The position numbers were made by a program, and so were the translations under genes. Shown here piece after piece: positions 50,116-60,500 of a stretch of DNA of 64,000 bases. The notes beneath the pieces were generated by a model. That model ran no database searches and was not told where the DNA came from. It saw only the letters and a list, made by a program, of their open reading frames with translations. The DNA is from SCGC-AG-212-J23 sp036406675. GTDB taxonomy: Bacteria; Pseudomonadota; Gammaproteobacteria; Burkholderiales; SG8-39. The DNA lies in NCBI GenBank assembly GCA_036406675.1, contig DASXAO010000131.1, positions 1 through 64,000 of the forward strand. The letters run 5' to 3'. How positions within the stretch are numbered: the first letter of the stretch is position 1; each line of letters opens with the position of its first letter.

Positions 50116-51382
50116 GCGCGGCGGCGAGCACCTTGTCGATGCGCTTGCCGTCCATGTCGACGATCTCGAAGCGCCAGCCGTCCCAGTCGGTCCTGTCGCC
50201 GGTCTGCGGCAGGCGGCCGAGCAGCATCATCAAGAGGCCGCTCAGCGTATGGTAGCGCTCCTCCTCGGGGAGCGCCTTGAGCCCGAGCCGGTCCTTGAGC
50301 TCCGGGATCGGCACCAGGCCGTCGAGCAGCCAGGAGCCGTCTTCGCGCATCACCGCCCACTGGTCCTCGGCGCGCCCGGAGCGGAATTCGCCGGTGATCG
50401 CCTCGAGCACGTCGCGCAGGGTGACGATGCCGAGCACCTCGCCGTACTCGTCGACGACGAACGCGAGCTGTACCCCCGAAGCGCGGAAGTTCTGCAGGAG
50501 CTCCATCCCGGTGAGGCTTTCGGGCACGAACACCGGCGATTGCGCGTCGGTTTCCCACTGCGGCGCCTGGCCGCGCAGCGCGCGGCGCAGCAGCCCGCGC
50601 GCGCTGATCACGCCGACGACGTCCCGAAGGCTGCCGCGCACCACCGGGTAGCGCGTGTGCCGGCTCTCCTCGATGCGCCGCACGTTCTCCTCCCACGGCA
50701 GGCTGGCGTCGAGGCTCACCACGTCGCTCCGCGGCACCATCAGCGAGCCGATCTGGCGGTCGTCGAGCCGGAACACGTTGCGGACGATGTCGTGCTCCTC
50801 TTCCTCGATCGCTCCGGACTCCGAGCCCTCGACGAGGAGCGCGTGGATCTCCTCCTCGGTCACGGGGCGCGCCTGGGCGTCGCGGATCCCGAGCACCTTC
50901 AGCGCCAGCCGCGTGGAACCGGCGAGCAGCGCTACGAACGGCCGCGCGAGCACGGCGAGGAGCTCCATGGGACGCGCCACGCGCCGCGCCACCGCCTCGG
51001 GGTCGAGCTGTCCGAGGCGTTTGGGCACGAGCTCGCCCAGCACGATCGAGAAGTAGGTGATCAGCACGACCACGCCGGCCGTCGCGGCGTATTCCGCGAA
51101 CGTTCCCTCCAGGCCGCGCGCTTGCAGCCACTGGACGAGGGGCGGCGCGAGCGCCGCCTCGCCGACCACGCCGTTCACGATGCCGATCGAGGTAATGCCG
51201 ATCTGGATGGTGGAAAGAAACTGCGTCGGCTTTTCGCGCAGGCGCAGCGCCGCCTGCGCGCGAACATCGCCCTCCTCGGCGAGCGGCTGCAGACGGCCCT
51301 TGCGCGCGGCGACCAGCGCGATCTCCGACATGGCGAAGGCGCCGTTCAGCAGGATCAGGGCGAAGAGGATCGCGACGTCCAT
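50084..51382 (-). CDS. CNNM/CBS-domain membrane protein (hemolysin C / CorB-CorC family)
   Basis: A 432-residue protein with a CNNM/DUF21 membrane domain (MDVAILFALILLNGAFAMSEIALVAARKGRL, then FLSTIQIGITSIGIVNGVVGEAALA and GVVVLITYFSIVLGELVPKRLG), two CBS repeats (IGSLMVPRSDVVSLDASL and FVVDEYGEVLGIVTLRDVLEAITGEF), and a C-terminal CorC/HlyC domain (EDGSWLLDGLVPIPELKDRLGL). Homologues export magnesium or are linked to cobalt/magnesium resistance. Shine-Dalgarno GGGAGAG before ATG 51382. Close to the metal RND operons, though on its own. Confidence 0.92.
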   Translation of the reverse strand: MDVAILFALILLNGAFAMSEIALVAARKGRLQPLAEEGDVRAQAALRLREKPTQFLSTIQIGITSIGIVNGVVGEAALAPPLVQWLQARGLEGTFAEYAATAGVVVLITYFSIVLGELVPKRLGQLDPEAVARRVARPMELLAVLARPFVALLAGSTRLALKVLGIRDAQARPVTEEEIHALLVEGSESGAIEEEEHDIVRNVFRLDDRQIGSLMVPRSDVVSLDASLPWEENVRRIEESRHTRYPVVRGSLRDVVGVISARGLLRRALRGQAPQWETDAQSPVFVPESLTGMELLQNFRASGVQLAFVVDEYGEVLGIVTLRDVLEAITGEFRSGRAEDQWAVMREDGSWLLDGLVPIPELKDRLGLKALPEEERYHTLSGLLMMLLGRLPQTGDRTDWDGWRFEIVDMDGKRIDKVLAAALKSDTPPAAR

Positions 51383-51436
51383 GGGCTCTCCCGGGGGAGC
51401 CCGAAGAATAACCCGCACCCGCGGGGAAACCCGCCC

Positions 51437-52639
51437 TTACAGCGTGCCCGAAATCGCCTCGATCTCGAGGCCCGACTCGGCGATCGCCCCGAGCAGCTCC
51501 AGGCGCGCGTCTGCCGCCTCGAGCTGGGTGCGCCGCGCGTCGAGCAGCTCGAACAGCGTCGCGCGCCCCAGGCGGTACGCCGATTCCGCCATCTCGAGGA
51601 AGCTCGCGTCCCCGCCTTTCAGGCGCTCGAGCGCGGCGCGCCGCGCGCGCAGCGCCTCGAGCTGGCGCTGCAGCTCGGCGCGCAGGCCCGCTTCGATCGC
51701 GCGCTCGCGGCTGCGCGCCGCGGCGGCCTCGGCCCGCGCCTTGTCCTCCTGCGCGCGGCGCGTGTCGAGAATCGGGATCTCGCTCGACACGCCGAAAAAG
51801 TTGGCGGCGCCGAAGGGCCCGCTGGTCCAGGTGCGCGCGACGCCGATGCTCGGCACCGGAAAGCGCTCGCGTTGCGCGAGCTCGATGCGCGCCTCCGCGG
51901 CGCGCGTCTCGGCGCGCGCCGTCTGCAGCGCGGGGCTGCGCTCGAGCAGCGCGTCGGCGTCGACCGGCGGCGCGGGCCGCAGCGCTTCAAGCGCGCCCTG
52001 CGCCTGCGGCCGCCACGCGCCGGCGCCGGCAAGCGCGGCGAGCGCCGCGGCATGCTCGGCGGCCTCGGCCTCGGCCTTGTGCACGCCGATCGACGAGAGC
52101 GACAGCTCGGCGTCGGCCCGCGCCAGGTCGTAGCGGCTCGCCATGCCGTTGTCGAGGCGGCCGGCGACGATGCCGCGGATGCGCTCGATCTCGTCCCGGG
52201 CGCGCCGGCGCAGCGCGAGCTGCTCCTGTGCGGCGAGCAGGCGCACGAACTCGAGCGCCGCGCTCTTCCTCGCTTCGCCGAGGGTCGAGCGGACCTGCCA
52301 CTGCGCCCGTTCCACCTGGCGCTCGGCCACCTGCACGCGCGCCGCGCGCTGGCCGAAGATCGGCACCGGCAGCTCGAGCGAGGCCTGGTCCTGCGAGTTG
52401 GCGTCGAAGATGGTGCGCTCGCCGCCCGAGGGGCGCGCCCGCCCGATCGAGAGGCTGGGGTTGGCGAAGGCGCCGGCGGCGTCCCGATCCGCGCGCGCGG
52501 CGTCGGCATCGCGCTGCGACGCGGCCACGCGCGGGCCCTCGCTCACGAGGCGCAGCACCTCCTCCAGCGTGACCCGCTCGGGCAGCTGGGCGGAGGCGTC
52601 GAAGGAAAACAGGAGCAGCAGCGCGCTAAGCCGTTTCAT
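51437..52639 (-). CDS. TolC-family outer-membrane channel of RND operon 1 (CzcC-like)
   Basis: A 400-residue outer-membrane efflux protein. Signal peptide MKRLSALLLLFSFDASA; two repeated helical-hairpin halves with the usual RLDNGMASRYDLARADAELS and AYRLGRATLFELLDARRTQLEAADARLELLGA segments. Its start (52639, preceded by GAGGAA) lies inside the 3' end of the RND pump gene by 14 bp. Being last, after the pump, it gives the gene order adaptor-pump-channel, unlike czcCBA. Confidence 0.88.
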   Translation of the reverse strand: MKRLSALLLLFSFDASAQLPERVTLEEVLRLVSEGPRVAASQRDADAARADRDAAGAFANPSLSIGRARPSGGERTIFDANSQDQASLELPVPIFGQRAARVQVAERQVERAQWQVRSTLGEARKSAALEFVRLLAAQEQLALRRRARDEIERIRGIVAGRLDNGMASRYDLARADAELSLSSIGVHKAEAEAAEHAAALAALAGAGAWRPQAQGALEALRPAPPVDADALLERSPALQTARAETRAAEARIELAQRERFPVPSIGVARTWTSGPFGAANFFGVSSEIPILDTRRAQEDKARAEAAAARSRERAIEAGLRAELQRQLEALRARRAALERLKGGDASFLEMAESAYRLGRATLFELLDARRTQLEAADARLELLGAIAESGLEIEAISGTL

Positions 52640-55600
52640 CCAGTTCCTCGGGGGTGACATAGCGCTCGGAAGCCGTCATGTAGTAGACCGCGGGCAGGAC
52701 GAGCAGCGTGATCACCAGCGTGGTGACCATGCCGCCGACGATGACGAGCGCGAACGGGCGCTGCGTCTCGCTGCCGACGCCGGTGGAGACGGCCATCGGC
52801 AGCAGGCCGAACAGCGCGAGCAGCGCCGCCATCAGCACCGCGCGCAGCTTTTCGACGCTGCCGTCGACCACCGCGGCCGAGAGGGCGACGCCTTCCCGGC
52901 GGCGCGCCTCGATCGCGCTCACCACCAGCAGGCCGAGCAGCGACACCTGGCCGAGCAGCGCGATGAAGCCGACGATGGCGCTCACGGAGATCGGCATGCC
53001 TCCGGCCCAGAGGCCGAACACGCCACCGGTCAGGGCGAAGGGCGCCGCGAGCAGGATGGCCGCTGCGGCGCGGCCCGACTGGATGGCGGTGTAGAGCAGC
53101 GCCAGCACCGCGGCGAGCGCGATCGGCACGATGATCTGCAGCCGCCGCACCGCCCGCTGCTGGTTCTCGAACTCGCCGCCCCAGGCGAAGTAGTAGCCGT
53201 CGGGCAGCTTGACGCCGGCGGCGACCGCCGCGATCGCGTCCTTGACCACCGAGCCCATGTCGCGTCCCTCGACGTTGAACTTGAGCGCGAGGTAGCGGCT
53301 GTTCGACTCGCGATAGATGTTGGCCGCGCCGGCGGCGACGCTGATCTGGGCCAGCTCGCGCAGCGGCGCGCTGCCGCCGGCGGGTCGCGGAACCGCGAGC
53401 TCGCCGATGGCGAGATGGTTCTCGCGCGCGGCCGCCGGCAGGATGAGGCGCACCGGCACCGGGCGCTCGCCCTCCCAGAACGTGGTGGTCACCTTGCCGG
53501 CGAGCGCCGTGCCAACGAAGTCGTTCGCGGCCGCGACCGGGATGCCGGCGCGCGCCAGCGCCTCGCGATCGAGCCGGATCTGGAGCTGCGGCACGGTGGC
53601 GTCGCGGTACAGCCCGAGGTCCACCACGCCCGCGACCGGCGCGAGCTTCAGCCGCGCCTGCTCGAGCGTGTCGCGCATCAGCTTCATGTCGGTGCCGTAG
53701 ACCTTGAGCACCACCTTCCCGCGCACGCCGGCCACCGCCTCCTCGACGTTGTCCTTGATCGGCTGCGAAAAGTTGTAGCGCACGCCCGGAATCTGGTCGA
53801 GCGACTCGCGCATCTCGTCGATCAGGCGGTCCTTGCCGTAGCCCTTGCGCCATTCCTCGTGCGGCCGCAGGCGCACGAAGGTCTCGCTCATGTTCGGGTT
53901 CTCGTTGTCGGTGCCGTCCTCGGGGCGCCCGTTCTCCGAGAGCACCTGCGCGACCTCGGGGAAGGCCAGGATGCGCTTGCGCACCTCGATCAGCATGGTC
54001 TGCGCCGCTTCGAGCGCGATCGATGGCGGCATCTCGACGAACACCACGAAGTCGCCCTCGTCGAGCTCCGGCAGGAACTCGGTGCCGAGCCTGCTTCCGA
54101 GATAGACGCTCGCAGCGAGGAAGGCCGCCGCGACGGCGAGCATCGGTGCCCGGGCGCCGAGCAGGCGTCCGAGCCAGCCGCGATAGCGCACCCGGGCCTT
54201 TTCGATCCAGCGCGGCTCGCGGCGCGGCCGGCCGCGGACGAAGCCGAGCGCGCATAGCGCCGGCACCAGCGTGAGCGACAGCACCAGCGCGGCGACCAGC
54301 GCGAACGAATAGGTCAGCGCCAGCGGCCGGAAGATGCGTCCCTCGACCTGCTGCAGCGTGAACACCGGCACCAGCGCCGCGATGATGATGAGCATGGCGA
54401 AGAGCGTGGGCCGCGCCACCGCCTCCGTCGACGCGATCACGAGGCGCAGCACCTCGCGCCGCGTTCGCGGCCGCTCGTGCTGCAGCGAGTGCAGCACGTT
54501 CTCCACCAGGACCACCGCGCCGTCGACCAGGATCCCGAAGTCGATCGCGCCCATCGAGATCAGGTTGGCCGGCATGCCGAGCACGTACAGGCCGAGGAAC
54601 GCGCCGAGCAGCGCGAGCGGGATCACGGCCGCCACGATCAGCGAGCCGGTCAGGCTGCGGAAGAAGAGCCACGCCACGGCGACCACCAGCAGGAAGCCGT
54701 GCAGCAGGTTGGTGTTGACCGTGTGCAGCGTGTTGCCCACCAGGAGCGTGCGGTCGTAGAACGGCACGATCTGCATGCCCTTGGGCAGGATCTTGTCGTT
54801 CAGCTCGGTGATCTTCGCGTGGACTCCGTCCAGCACGCGCGAAGGGTTCTCGCCGCGGCGCATGAGGACGAAGCCCTCTACCGCCTCCTTCTCCCCGTTC
54901 CAGCCCACGGCGCCGCGCCGCGGGGTGTTCGACTGCACGATCTCGGCGATGTCGCCGACCATCACCGGGGTGCCGTCGCGCGTCTTGAGCACCGTGCGGC
55001 GGATGTCGTCCACCGAGCCGATGTAGCCGATGCCGCGCACCGTGAGCTCCTGGTCGCCGTGGCGCACGAAGCCTCCGCCGACGTTGATGTTGGTCTTGGC
55101 GAGCGCGTCGCCGACTTCGGTCAGGCTGAGGCCGTGCGCGCGCAGCCGGTCGGGATACGCGCGCACGTGCACCTCCTTGAGATAGCCGCCGAAGGTCACG
55201 ACGTCGGCGACCCCCGGCACCTGCTTCAGCACGCGCGTGATGGTCCATTCGAGCTCGGCGCGCGTCTGGTAGAGGTCGTGCCGGTCGCTCGCCACGCGGA
55301 ACTGGTAGACCTCGCCGAGCGGCGTGGCCTCCGGCGCGAGCTTCGGCGTGACGCCGTCGGGGAGATCGGCCTGCCCCATGCGCTGGGCCACCTGCATGCG
55401 CGAGATGAACGGGTCGGCGTCGTCGTCGAAGGTGAGCGTGACGAGCGAAAGCCCGAACAGGCTCTCGCTCCTCAGCTGCATCATGCGCGGCGTGCCGTTC
55501 AGCGCGCGCTCGAGCGGCACGGTGATGCTGCGCTCGATCTCCTCGGGCGCGTAGCCTGGCATCTGCGCGATCACCGTCACCTGCGCATTGGTGACGTCGG

Positions 55601-55718
55601 GGAAGGCTTCGATCGGCGTGTTGAGGTAGGCGTGGACCCCGAACGCCGCCGCGATCAGCACCGCGAAGATCGCCGCCACCCGGCGGTGGACGCAGATCTC
55701 GATGAGCCGGTTGAGCAT
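52626..55718 (-). CDS. Heavy-metal RND efflux pump 1 (CzcA-type)
   Basis: A 1030-residue proton-driven pump of the HME-RND group with 12 membrane helices and two large periplasmic loops. Helix 4 reads ISMGAIDFGILVDGAVVLVEN: the two Asp and the Glu are the proton-relay residues of divalent-cation pumps (CzcA-type), not the pattern of monovalent CusA. FPDVTNAQVTVIAQMPGYAPEEIE and FLPELDEGDFVVFVEMPPS are also family segments. Substrate is probably Zn, Cd, Co or Ni; the sequence does not say which. Flanked by its adaptor (3-bp gap) and channel (overlap). Confidence 0.95.
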   Translation of the reverse strand: MLNRLIEICVHRRVAAIFAVLIAAAFGVHAYLNTPIEAFPDVTNAQVTVIAQMPGYAPEEIERSITVPLERALNGTPRMMQLRSESLFGLSLVTLTFDDDADPFISRMQVAQRMGQADLPDGVTPKLAPEATPLGEVYQFRVASDRHDLYQTRAELEWTITRVLKQVPGVADVVTFGGYLKEVHVRAYPDRLRAHGLSLTEVGDALAKTNINVGGGFVRHGDQELTVRGIGYIGSVDDIRRTVLKTRDGTPVMVGDIAEIVQSNTPRRGAVGWNGEKEAVEGFVLMRRGENPSRVLDGVHAKITELNDKILPKGMQIVPFYDRTLLVGNTLHTVNTNLLHGFLLVVAVAWLFFRSLTGSLIVAAVIPLALLGAFLGLYVLGMPANLISMGAIDFGILVDGAVVLVENVLHSLQHERPRTRREVLRLVIASTEAVARPTLFAMLIIIAALVPVFTLQQVEGRIFRPLALTYSFALVAALVLSLTLVPALCALGFVRGRPRREPRWIEKARVRYRGWLGRLLGARAPMLAVAAAFLAASVYLGSRLGTEFLPELDEGDFVVFVEMPPSIALEAAQTMLIEVRKRILAFPEVAQVLSENGRPEDGTDNENPNMSETFVRLRPHEEWRKGYGKDRLIDEMRESLDQIPGVRYNFSQPIKDNVEEAVAGVRGKVVLKVYGTDMKLMRDTLEQARLKLAPVAGVVDLGLYRDATVPQLQIRLDREALARAGIPVAAANDFVGTALAGKVTTTFWEGERPVPVRLILPAAARENHLAIGELAVPRPAGGSAPLRELAQISVAAGAANIYRESNSRYLALKFNVEGRDMGSVVKDAIAAVAAGVKLPDGYYFAWGGEFENQQRAVRRLQIIVPIALAAVLALLYTAIQSGRAAAAILLAAPFALTGGVFGLWAGGMPISVSAIVGFIALLGQVSLLGLLVVSAIEARRREGVALSAAVVDGSVEKLRAVLMAALLALFGLLPMAVSTGVGSETQRPFALVIVGGMVTTLVITLLVLPAVYYMTASERYVTPEELDETA

Positions 55719-55721
55719 CGG

Positions 55722-56828
55722 CTAGAGGAGCTGCTCGGCCTCGCGGTCGACGAGCAGCGCCCCGCGCATGACCACCCGCTCGCCGGTCTGCAGGCCTTTC
55801 AGCACCCGCACCTTCCCGCCGCGCTCGTCGGTCACCTCGATCTCGCGCGGCACGAACTTGCCCGGCTCGGCCTCGACGTAGACGATGCGCTTGCCTCCCT
55901 CCTTGAGCAGCACCGCGGTGACCGGCAGCCAGATCTCGCCCGCCCGGCCCGGCGCGAACACCGACACCCGCACCAGTAGCCCGGCGCGCAGGTCGGCTGG
56001 CGCGCGCTCGAGCTCGACGTAGAACGGCGTGCGCCGCGTTTCCGGATCGCTGCGCGGAGCGATGCCGGCGAGCCGGCCGGCAAGGCTGAGGTTGAGGGCG
56101 GTGATCTCGACGTCGGCCTTGGCCGCCTTGGCGACCATGCCGATCTCGTTCTCCGGCACGTCGGCGACGACCCAAAGGCCGCCGGGGTTGCCGATCTCGA
56201 CCAGCGGATCGCCGCCGGAAGGCACGGTCGAGCCGCGCGTCACCCTGACCGTCACCACGATCCCCTCGGTGGGAGAGCGCACCTCGACGCGGGTGCCCTC
56301 GCCCGGGCCGGCGAGCGCGGCGCTGCGCTCGGCGCGCTTGAGCTCCGAGTCCGCTTCCCTCACCTTCATCTCGGCCTCGAAGCGCTCGACCTCGAGGCCG
56401 ACGCCGCGCTTCGCCATCTCGTTCTGGCGCGCCAGCACTTCCTGCGCGAGGCGGACCCTGAGCCGTGCCTGCTCCAGGTTGGTGCGGGCCTGCAGCACCT
56501 CCGCGCTCTCGAGGGCGAAGAGCGGCGCGCCCGCGCGCACCCGCTGCCCGGGCTCCACCAGGACTTCGGCTATGCGCCCCGCGAACGGAGCGGTGACCGC
56601 GGACAGCGCCTTCGGGCGGAAAGCCGTGCGTCCGAAATAGGTGCGCGCGCCGTCGGAAGACGTCGCCCCGACCGGCTCGATCTTCAGGAATTGGCGCGAG
56701 ACCTCGGGAATCTTCAGCTCGCCGGGGCGGCGCGGATCGGAGGCGCCGCTAGTAGAATTCGGCGCCTTGTCGCACGCGACCAGGCAAAGAAGAACGAGCG
56801 GCAGCCAGAAATTGCCGCGTTGCACCAC
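55722..56828 (-). CDS. RND periplasmic adaptor 1 (CzcB-like lipoprotein)
   Basis: A 368-residue membrane-fusion protein. Lipoprotein signal MVQRGNFWLPLVLLCLVACDK with lipobox LVAC. Then a barrel-sandwich (FAGRIAEVLVEPGQRVRAGAPLFALES), a coiled-coil hairpin (ARTNLEQARLRVRLAQEVLARQNEMAKRG), and the second half-sandwich VRSPTEGIVVTVRVTRGSTVPSGG. No His-rich metal-binding tail. GTG start at 56828 with Shine-Dalgarno GGGAGGGG. First gene of the operon; the 16-bp element 56853-56868 sits 25 bp upstream. Confidence 0.9.
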   Translation of the reverse strand: MVQRGNFWLPLVLLCLVACDKAPNSTSGASDPRRPGELKIPEVSRQFLKIEPVGATSSDGARTYFGRTAFRPKALSAVTAPFAGRIAEVLVEPGQRVRAGAPLFALESAEVLQARTNLEQARLRVRLAQEVLARQNEMAKRGVGLEVERFEAEMKVREADSELKRAERSAALAGPGEGTRVEVRSPTEGIVVTVRVTRGSTVPSGGDPLVEIGNPGGLWVVADVPENEIGMVAKAAKADVEITALNLSLAGRLAGIAPRSDPETRRTPFYVELERAPADLRAGLLVRVSVFAPGRAGEIWLPVTAVLLKEGGKRIVYVEAEPGKFVPREIEVTDERGGKVRVLKGLQTGERVVMRGALLVDREAEQLL

Positions 56829-56852
56829 GCACCCCTCCCAGATGCGATGGAA

Positions 56853-56868
56853 AGGCGGGCAGGTTACA
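56853..56868 (-). promoter_or_regulatory. Shared 16-bp promoter element upstream of RND operon 1
   Basis: On the minus strand TGTAACCTGCCCGCCT. The same 16 bases occur at 62993-63008 before RND operon 2, and in both the element ends 24-25 bp before the first start codon. TAACCT fits a -10 box; no good -35 is visible 17 bp upstream, which suggests dependence on an activator. Confidence 0.6.
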
Positions 56869-56875
56869 CAAGAAG

Positions 56876-57550
56876 ATGAAGCCCATCCTGTCTCTAACCT
56901 TGCATTTAGTAATGGTTATTTCTAGCCAACGCGCGCACGCGGCGCGCCCCTTCATCACCGACGATGCCCGGGTAGTCGACCGCGGGGGTTGCCAGGTCGA
57001 GACCTTCTATAAGGAGCAGCGGCGTTACTCGGGCTCGGAGTTCTGGTTCATGCCCGCATGCAACCCGTTCGGGCTCGAGCTCACGGCCGGGGCGAACCGC
57101 ATCGAGGACGAACGCTCGGTCGTGCTCCAGGCCAAGACGCTCCTCAAGCCGCTCGAGACGAACGGCTCGGGCCTTGCCCTGACCGTGGGAACCTTCTATT
57201 CGAATCCGCAGGCGGGGAGCAACTTCTGGAGCCCCTACGTGAACGGCATCGCGAGCTTTTCGTTCCTGGACGACCGGGCGGTGGTCCACGCCAATCTCGG
57301 CGCGATCCGCGACCGGGACATAGACAAGGACCGCGGCACCTGGGGAATCGGGCTGGAAGCGCTGCTCATCGCGCCGCGGGTCTACTGCATCCTGGAGAGC
57401 TTCGGCCAGAGCGATGACAAGCCAACCCTGCACGGCGGCCTGCGCCTATGGATCATCCCCAACAAGTTCCAGGTGGACAGCACGATCGGCAACCAGAACG
57501 GCGACCCGCCGCAGCGCTTCTACAGCGTCGGGCTACGCCTGCTTTTTTGA
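56876..57550 (+). CDS. Putative outer-membrane protein between the two RND operons
   Basis: A 224-residue exported protein with a possible signal MKPILSLTLHLVMVISSQRAHA and a mature start RPFITDDARVVDRGGCQVETFYKEQRRYSGSEFW. Alternating hydrophobic and polar residues, and a C-terminal Phe (YSVGLRLLF), suggest a beta barrel. Relatives often flank metal RND operons, but their function is unknown. The 5' end is notably AT-richer than its surroundings. The start ATG 56876 is 47 bp from the divergent adaptor gene, and its end overlaps the RND pump 2 stop by 18 bp. Confidence 0.65.
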   Translation: MKPILSLTLHLVMVISSQRAHAARPFITDDARVVDRGGCQVETFYKEQRRYSGSEFWFMPACNPFGLELTAGANRIEDERSVVLQAKTLLKPLETNGSGLALTVGTFYSNPQAGSNFWSPYVNGIASFSFLDDRAVVHANLGAIRDRDIDKDRGTWGIGLEALLIAPRVYCILESFGQSDDKPTLHGGLRLWIIPNKFQVDSTIGNQNGDPPQRFYSVGLRLLF

Positions 57551-60500
57551 GAACAGGCTGTAGAGCACGGGCAGCACGAAGAGCACGAGCAGCGTCGCGG
57601 TGACGAGCCCGCCGATCACCACCACCGCGAGCGGCTTCTGCGTCTCCGAGCCGATGCCGGTCGAAAGCGCCATCGGCGCGAGGCCCAGGCTCGCGAGGAG
57701 CGCGGTCATGAGCACCGTGCGCAGCCGCGTCATCGCGCCTTCGCGCACCGCCTGCGCCAGCGGCACGCCGCTCGCGCGCAGCTGGTTGAAGAGCGTCACC
57801 ATCACGACGCCGTTCAGCACCGCCTGGCCGAAGAGCGCGATGAAGCCGATGGCCGCCGACACCGAAAGATAGATTCCGGTGATCCAGAGGGCGAGGATGC
57901 CGCCGATCACGGAGAACGGGATGTTGGCGATGATGACGAGCGCGCTCGAGAACGACTTGAAGGCGTCGAACAGCAGCAGGAAGATGATCAGGATCGACAC
58001 CGGCACGATCACCGCCAGGCGCCGCATGGCCCGCTCCTGGTTCTCGAATTCCCCCGACCAGGTGATGCTGTAGCCCTCGGGCAGGCGCACGTGCTCGGCG
58101 ACGCGGCCCTGCATGTCGGCGACCACGCCGCCCATGTCGCGGCCGCGGATGAAGACGCCGATCGCGAGCACGCGCTTGCCGTCCTCGCGCGCGATGTTCA
58201 TCATCCCGCCGATGGTCTTGAAGGTCGTCACCTCGGAGAGCGGCACGTAGGCGCCGCCGGGCGTGGCCACCAGCAGGCTCTGCATGCGGGTCAGCGTGCG
58301 TTCCTCTTCCGGAAGGCGCACCGCCACGGCGAAGCGCTGCTCGCCCTCCCACACCTGGGTCACCGCCTTGCCGCCGAGGGCGCTCTCGATCACGTCCTGC
58401 ACGTCGGCGACGTTGAGGCCGTAGCGCGCGGCGCGCGCGCGGTCGACCCGCACCTGGATCTGCGGCAGCTCGCCCAGCCGGTCCACGAACGCGCGCGCCA
58501 CGCCGGGCACCGTGCTTACCTGGCGCAGCACCTGCTCGGCCTGGTCGCGCAGCACGTCGAGGTCGTCGCCGAACACCTTGATCACGATCTGGCCGTCGAT
58601 CTGCGAGATCGACTCGAGCACGTTGTCGCGGATCGGCTGCGAGAAGCTCGGCTCGAGGCCGGGGATCTTCGACACCTCGGCGTCCATCTGGGCGAGGATC
58701 GCGGGCTTGTCGACGCCCTTGCGCCACTCGTTCTCGGGCTTCAGATCCACCAGCAGCTCGGCCATGTTGATGAGCTTCGGATCGGTCCCGTCCTCGGGGC
58801 GCCCGGACTTCGAGGTCACGGTCAGCACTTCCGGCACGCGGCGGATGGCGCTGCGAACGCGCCCGGTGAGCTCCTGCGCCTCGGACACCGAGACGCTGGT
58901 CGGCAGGGTCAGATTGACCCAGATCGCGCCCTCGTTCAGCTCGGGCAGGAACTCGGTCCCGAGCCGCGGGACGAGCATCAGGCTCGCGGCGAGCGCGAGC
59001 ACCGCCCCGAGCAGGATCTTGCGGGGATTTTGCAGAGCCTTGTCGAGCGCGGGCTGGTAGAGGCGCTTGGCGGCGCGCACCAGGCGGTTGTCTTCCTCCG
59101 GCAGCTTCTTCCGCAGCATCGCCGAAGCGAGCAGCGGCACCAGGGTGAGCGACAGGACCAGGGCGCCGATCAGGGCGAACACCACCGAATAGGCCATCGG
59201 CGCGAAGATGCGGCCTTCGTGGCGCTGCAGGGTAAAGATGGGGATGTGCGCCGCGATGATGATCAGCATCGAGAACAGCGTCGGTCGGCCGACCTCCGTC
59301 GCGGCCTCGAGGATCGCGTTCTTGAATTCGCCGTGGCCGAACTCCCGGTGCGCGTGGCGCGCCTCGGTGAGGCGGCGGAATATGTTCTCCACCACGATCA
59401 CCGCGCCGTCGACGATGATGCCGAAGTCCATCGCGCCGAGCGAGAGCAGGTTGGCGGGAATGCCGACCCAGGTGAGTCCGAGGAAGGTGGCGAGCAGCGC
59501 GAGCGGGATGGTGAGCGCCACGATGGCGGCCGCTCTCGCATTTCCCAGAAAGAGATACAACACCAGGGAAACGAGGAGCGCGCCCTCGGCGAGGTTGCCG
59601 AACACGGTCCTCAGCGTCTTGCCGATGAGCCAGGTGCGGTCGTAGATCGGCACCACCTTCACGCCGCCGGGGAGCGCCGTGTCGTTGAGGCTGTCGACCT
59701 TGGCGCGCACCCGCTTGAGCACTTCGGACGGGTTCTCGCCCCGGCGCATCAGCACGACGCCGGTCACGATGTCGTCCTCGCCGTCCTGCCCGGCGATGCC
59801 CTGGCGCGGCACCGCGCCGAGCTCCACGGTCGCGAGGTTGCGCACCAGGATCGGCGTGCCGCCGCGCTCGGCGACCACCACGTTCTCGATGTCCTCGATC
59901 CCGGTGAAGAGGCCGATGCCGCGAATCAGGTACTGCTGGCGTCCCTGCTCGACATAGCTGCCGCCCGCGTTCGCGTTGCCGCGCTGGATCGCCTGGGATA
60001 GCTGCCCCAGCGTCACCTTGTAGTCGCGCAGCTTCGCGAGGTCCGGCCGCACCTCGTACTGCTTGACCAGGCCGCCGAGGCTGACGATGTCGGCGACGCC
60101 GGGCACGAGCCGCAGCTGGCGCGACACGACCCAGTCCTGGTAGGTGCGCAGCTCGCGCGGCGTGTGCTTGTCGCCCTTGATGCGGTAGCGGTAGATCTCG
60201 CCGATCGCGGTCGAGAACGGCGCCAGCTCCGCCTGCACGCCGTCGGGCAGGTCGACCTCGCGCAGCCGCTCGACGACCTGCTGCCGGGAGAAATAGCCGT
60301 TGGCCCGGTCGTCGAAGGTGAGGATGAGGAAGGAAAGGCCGAACTGCGTATGCGAAAACATGCGCACCGCGCCGGGCAGCCCCGACAGCGCGACTTCGAG
60401 GGGCACGGTGACCTGCTTCTCCACCTCCTCCGCCGCGCGCCCGGGGTAAAGCGAGATCACCGTGACCTGGGTGTCGGTGACGTCGGGGAAGGCCTCGACC

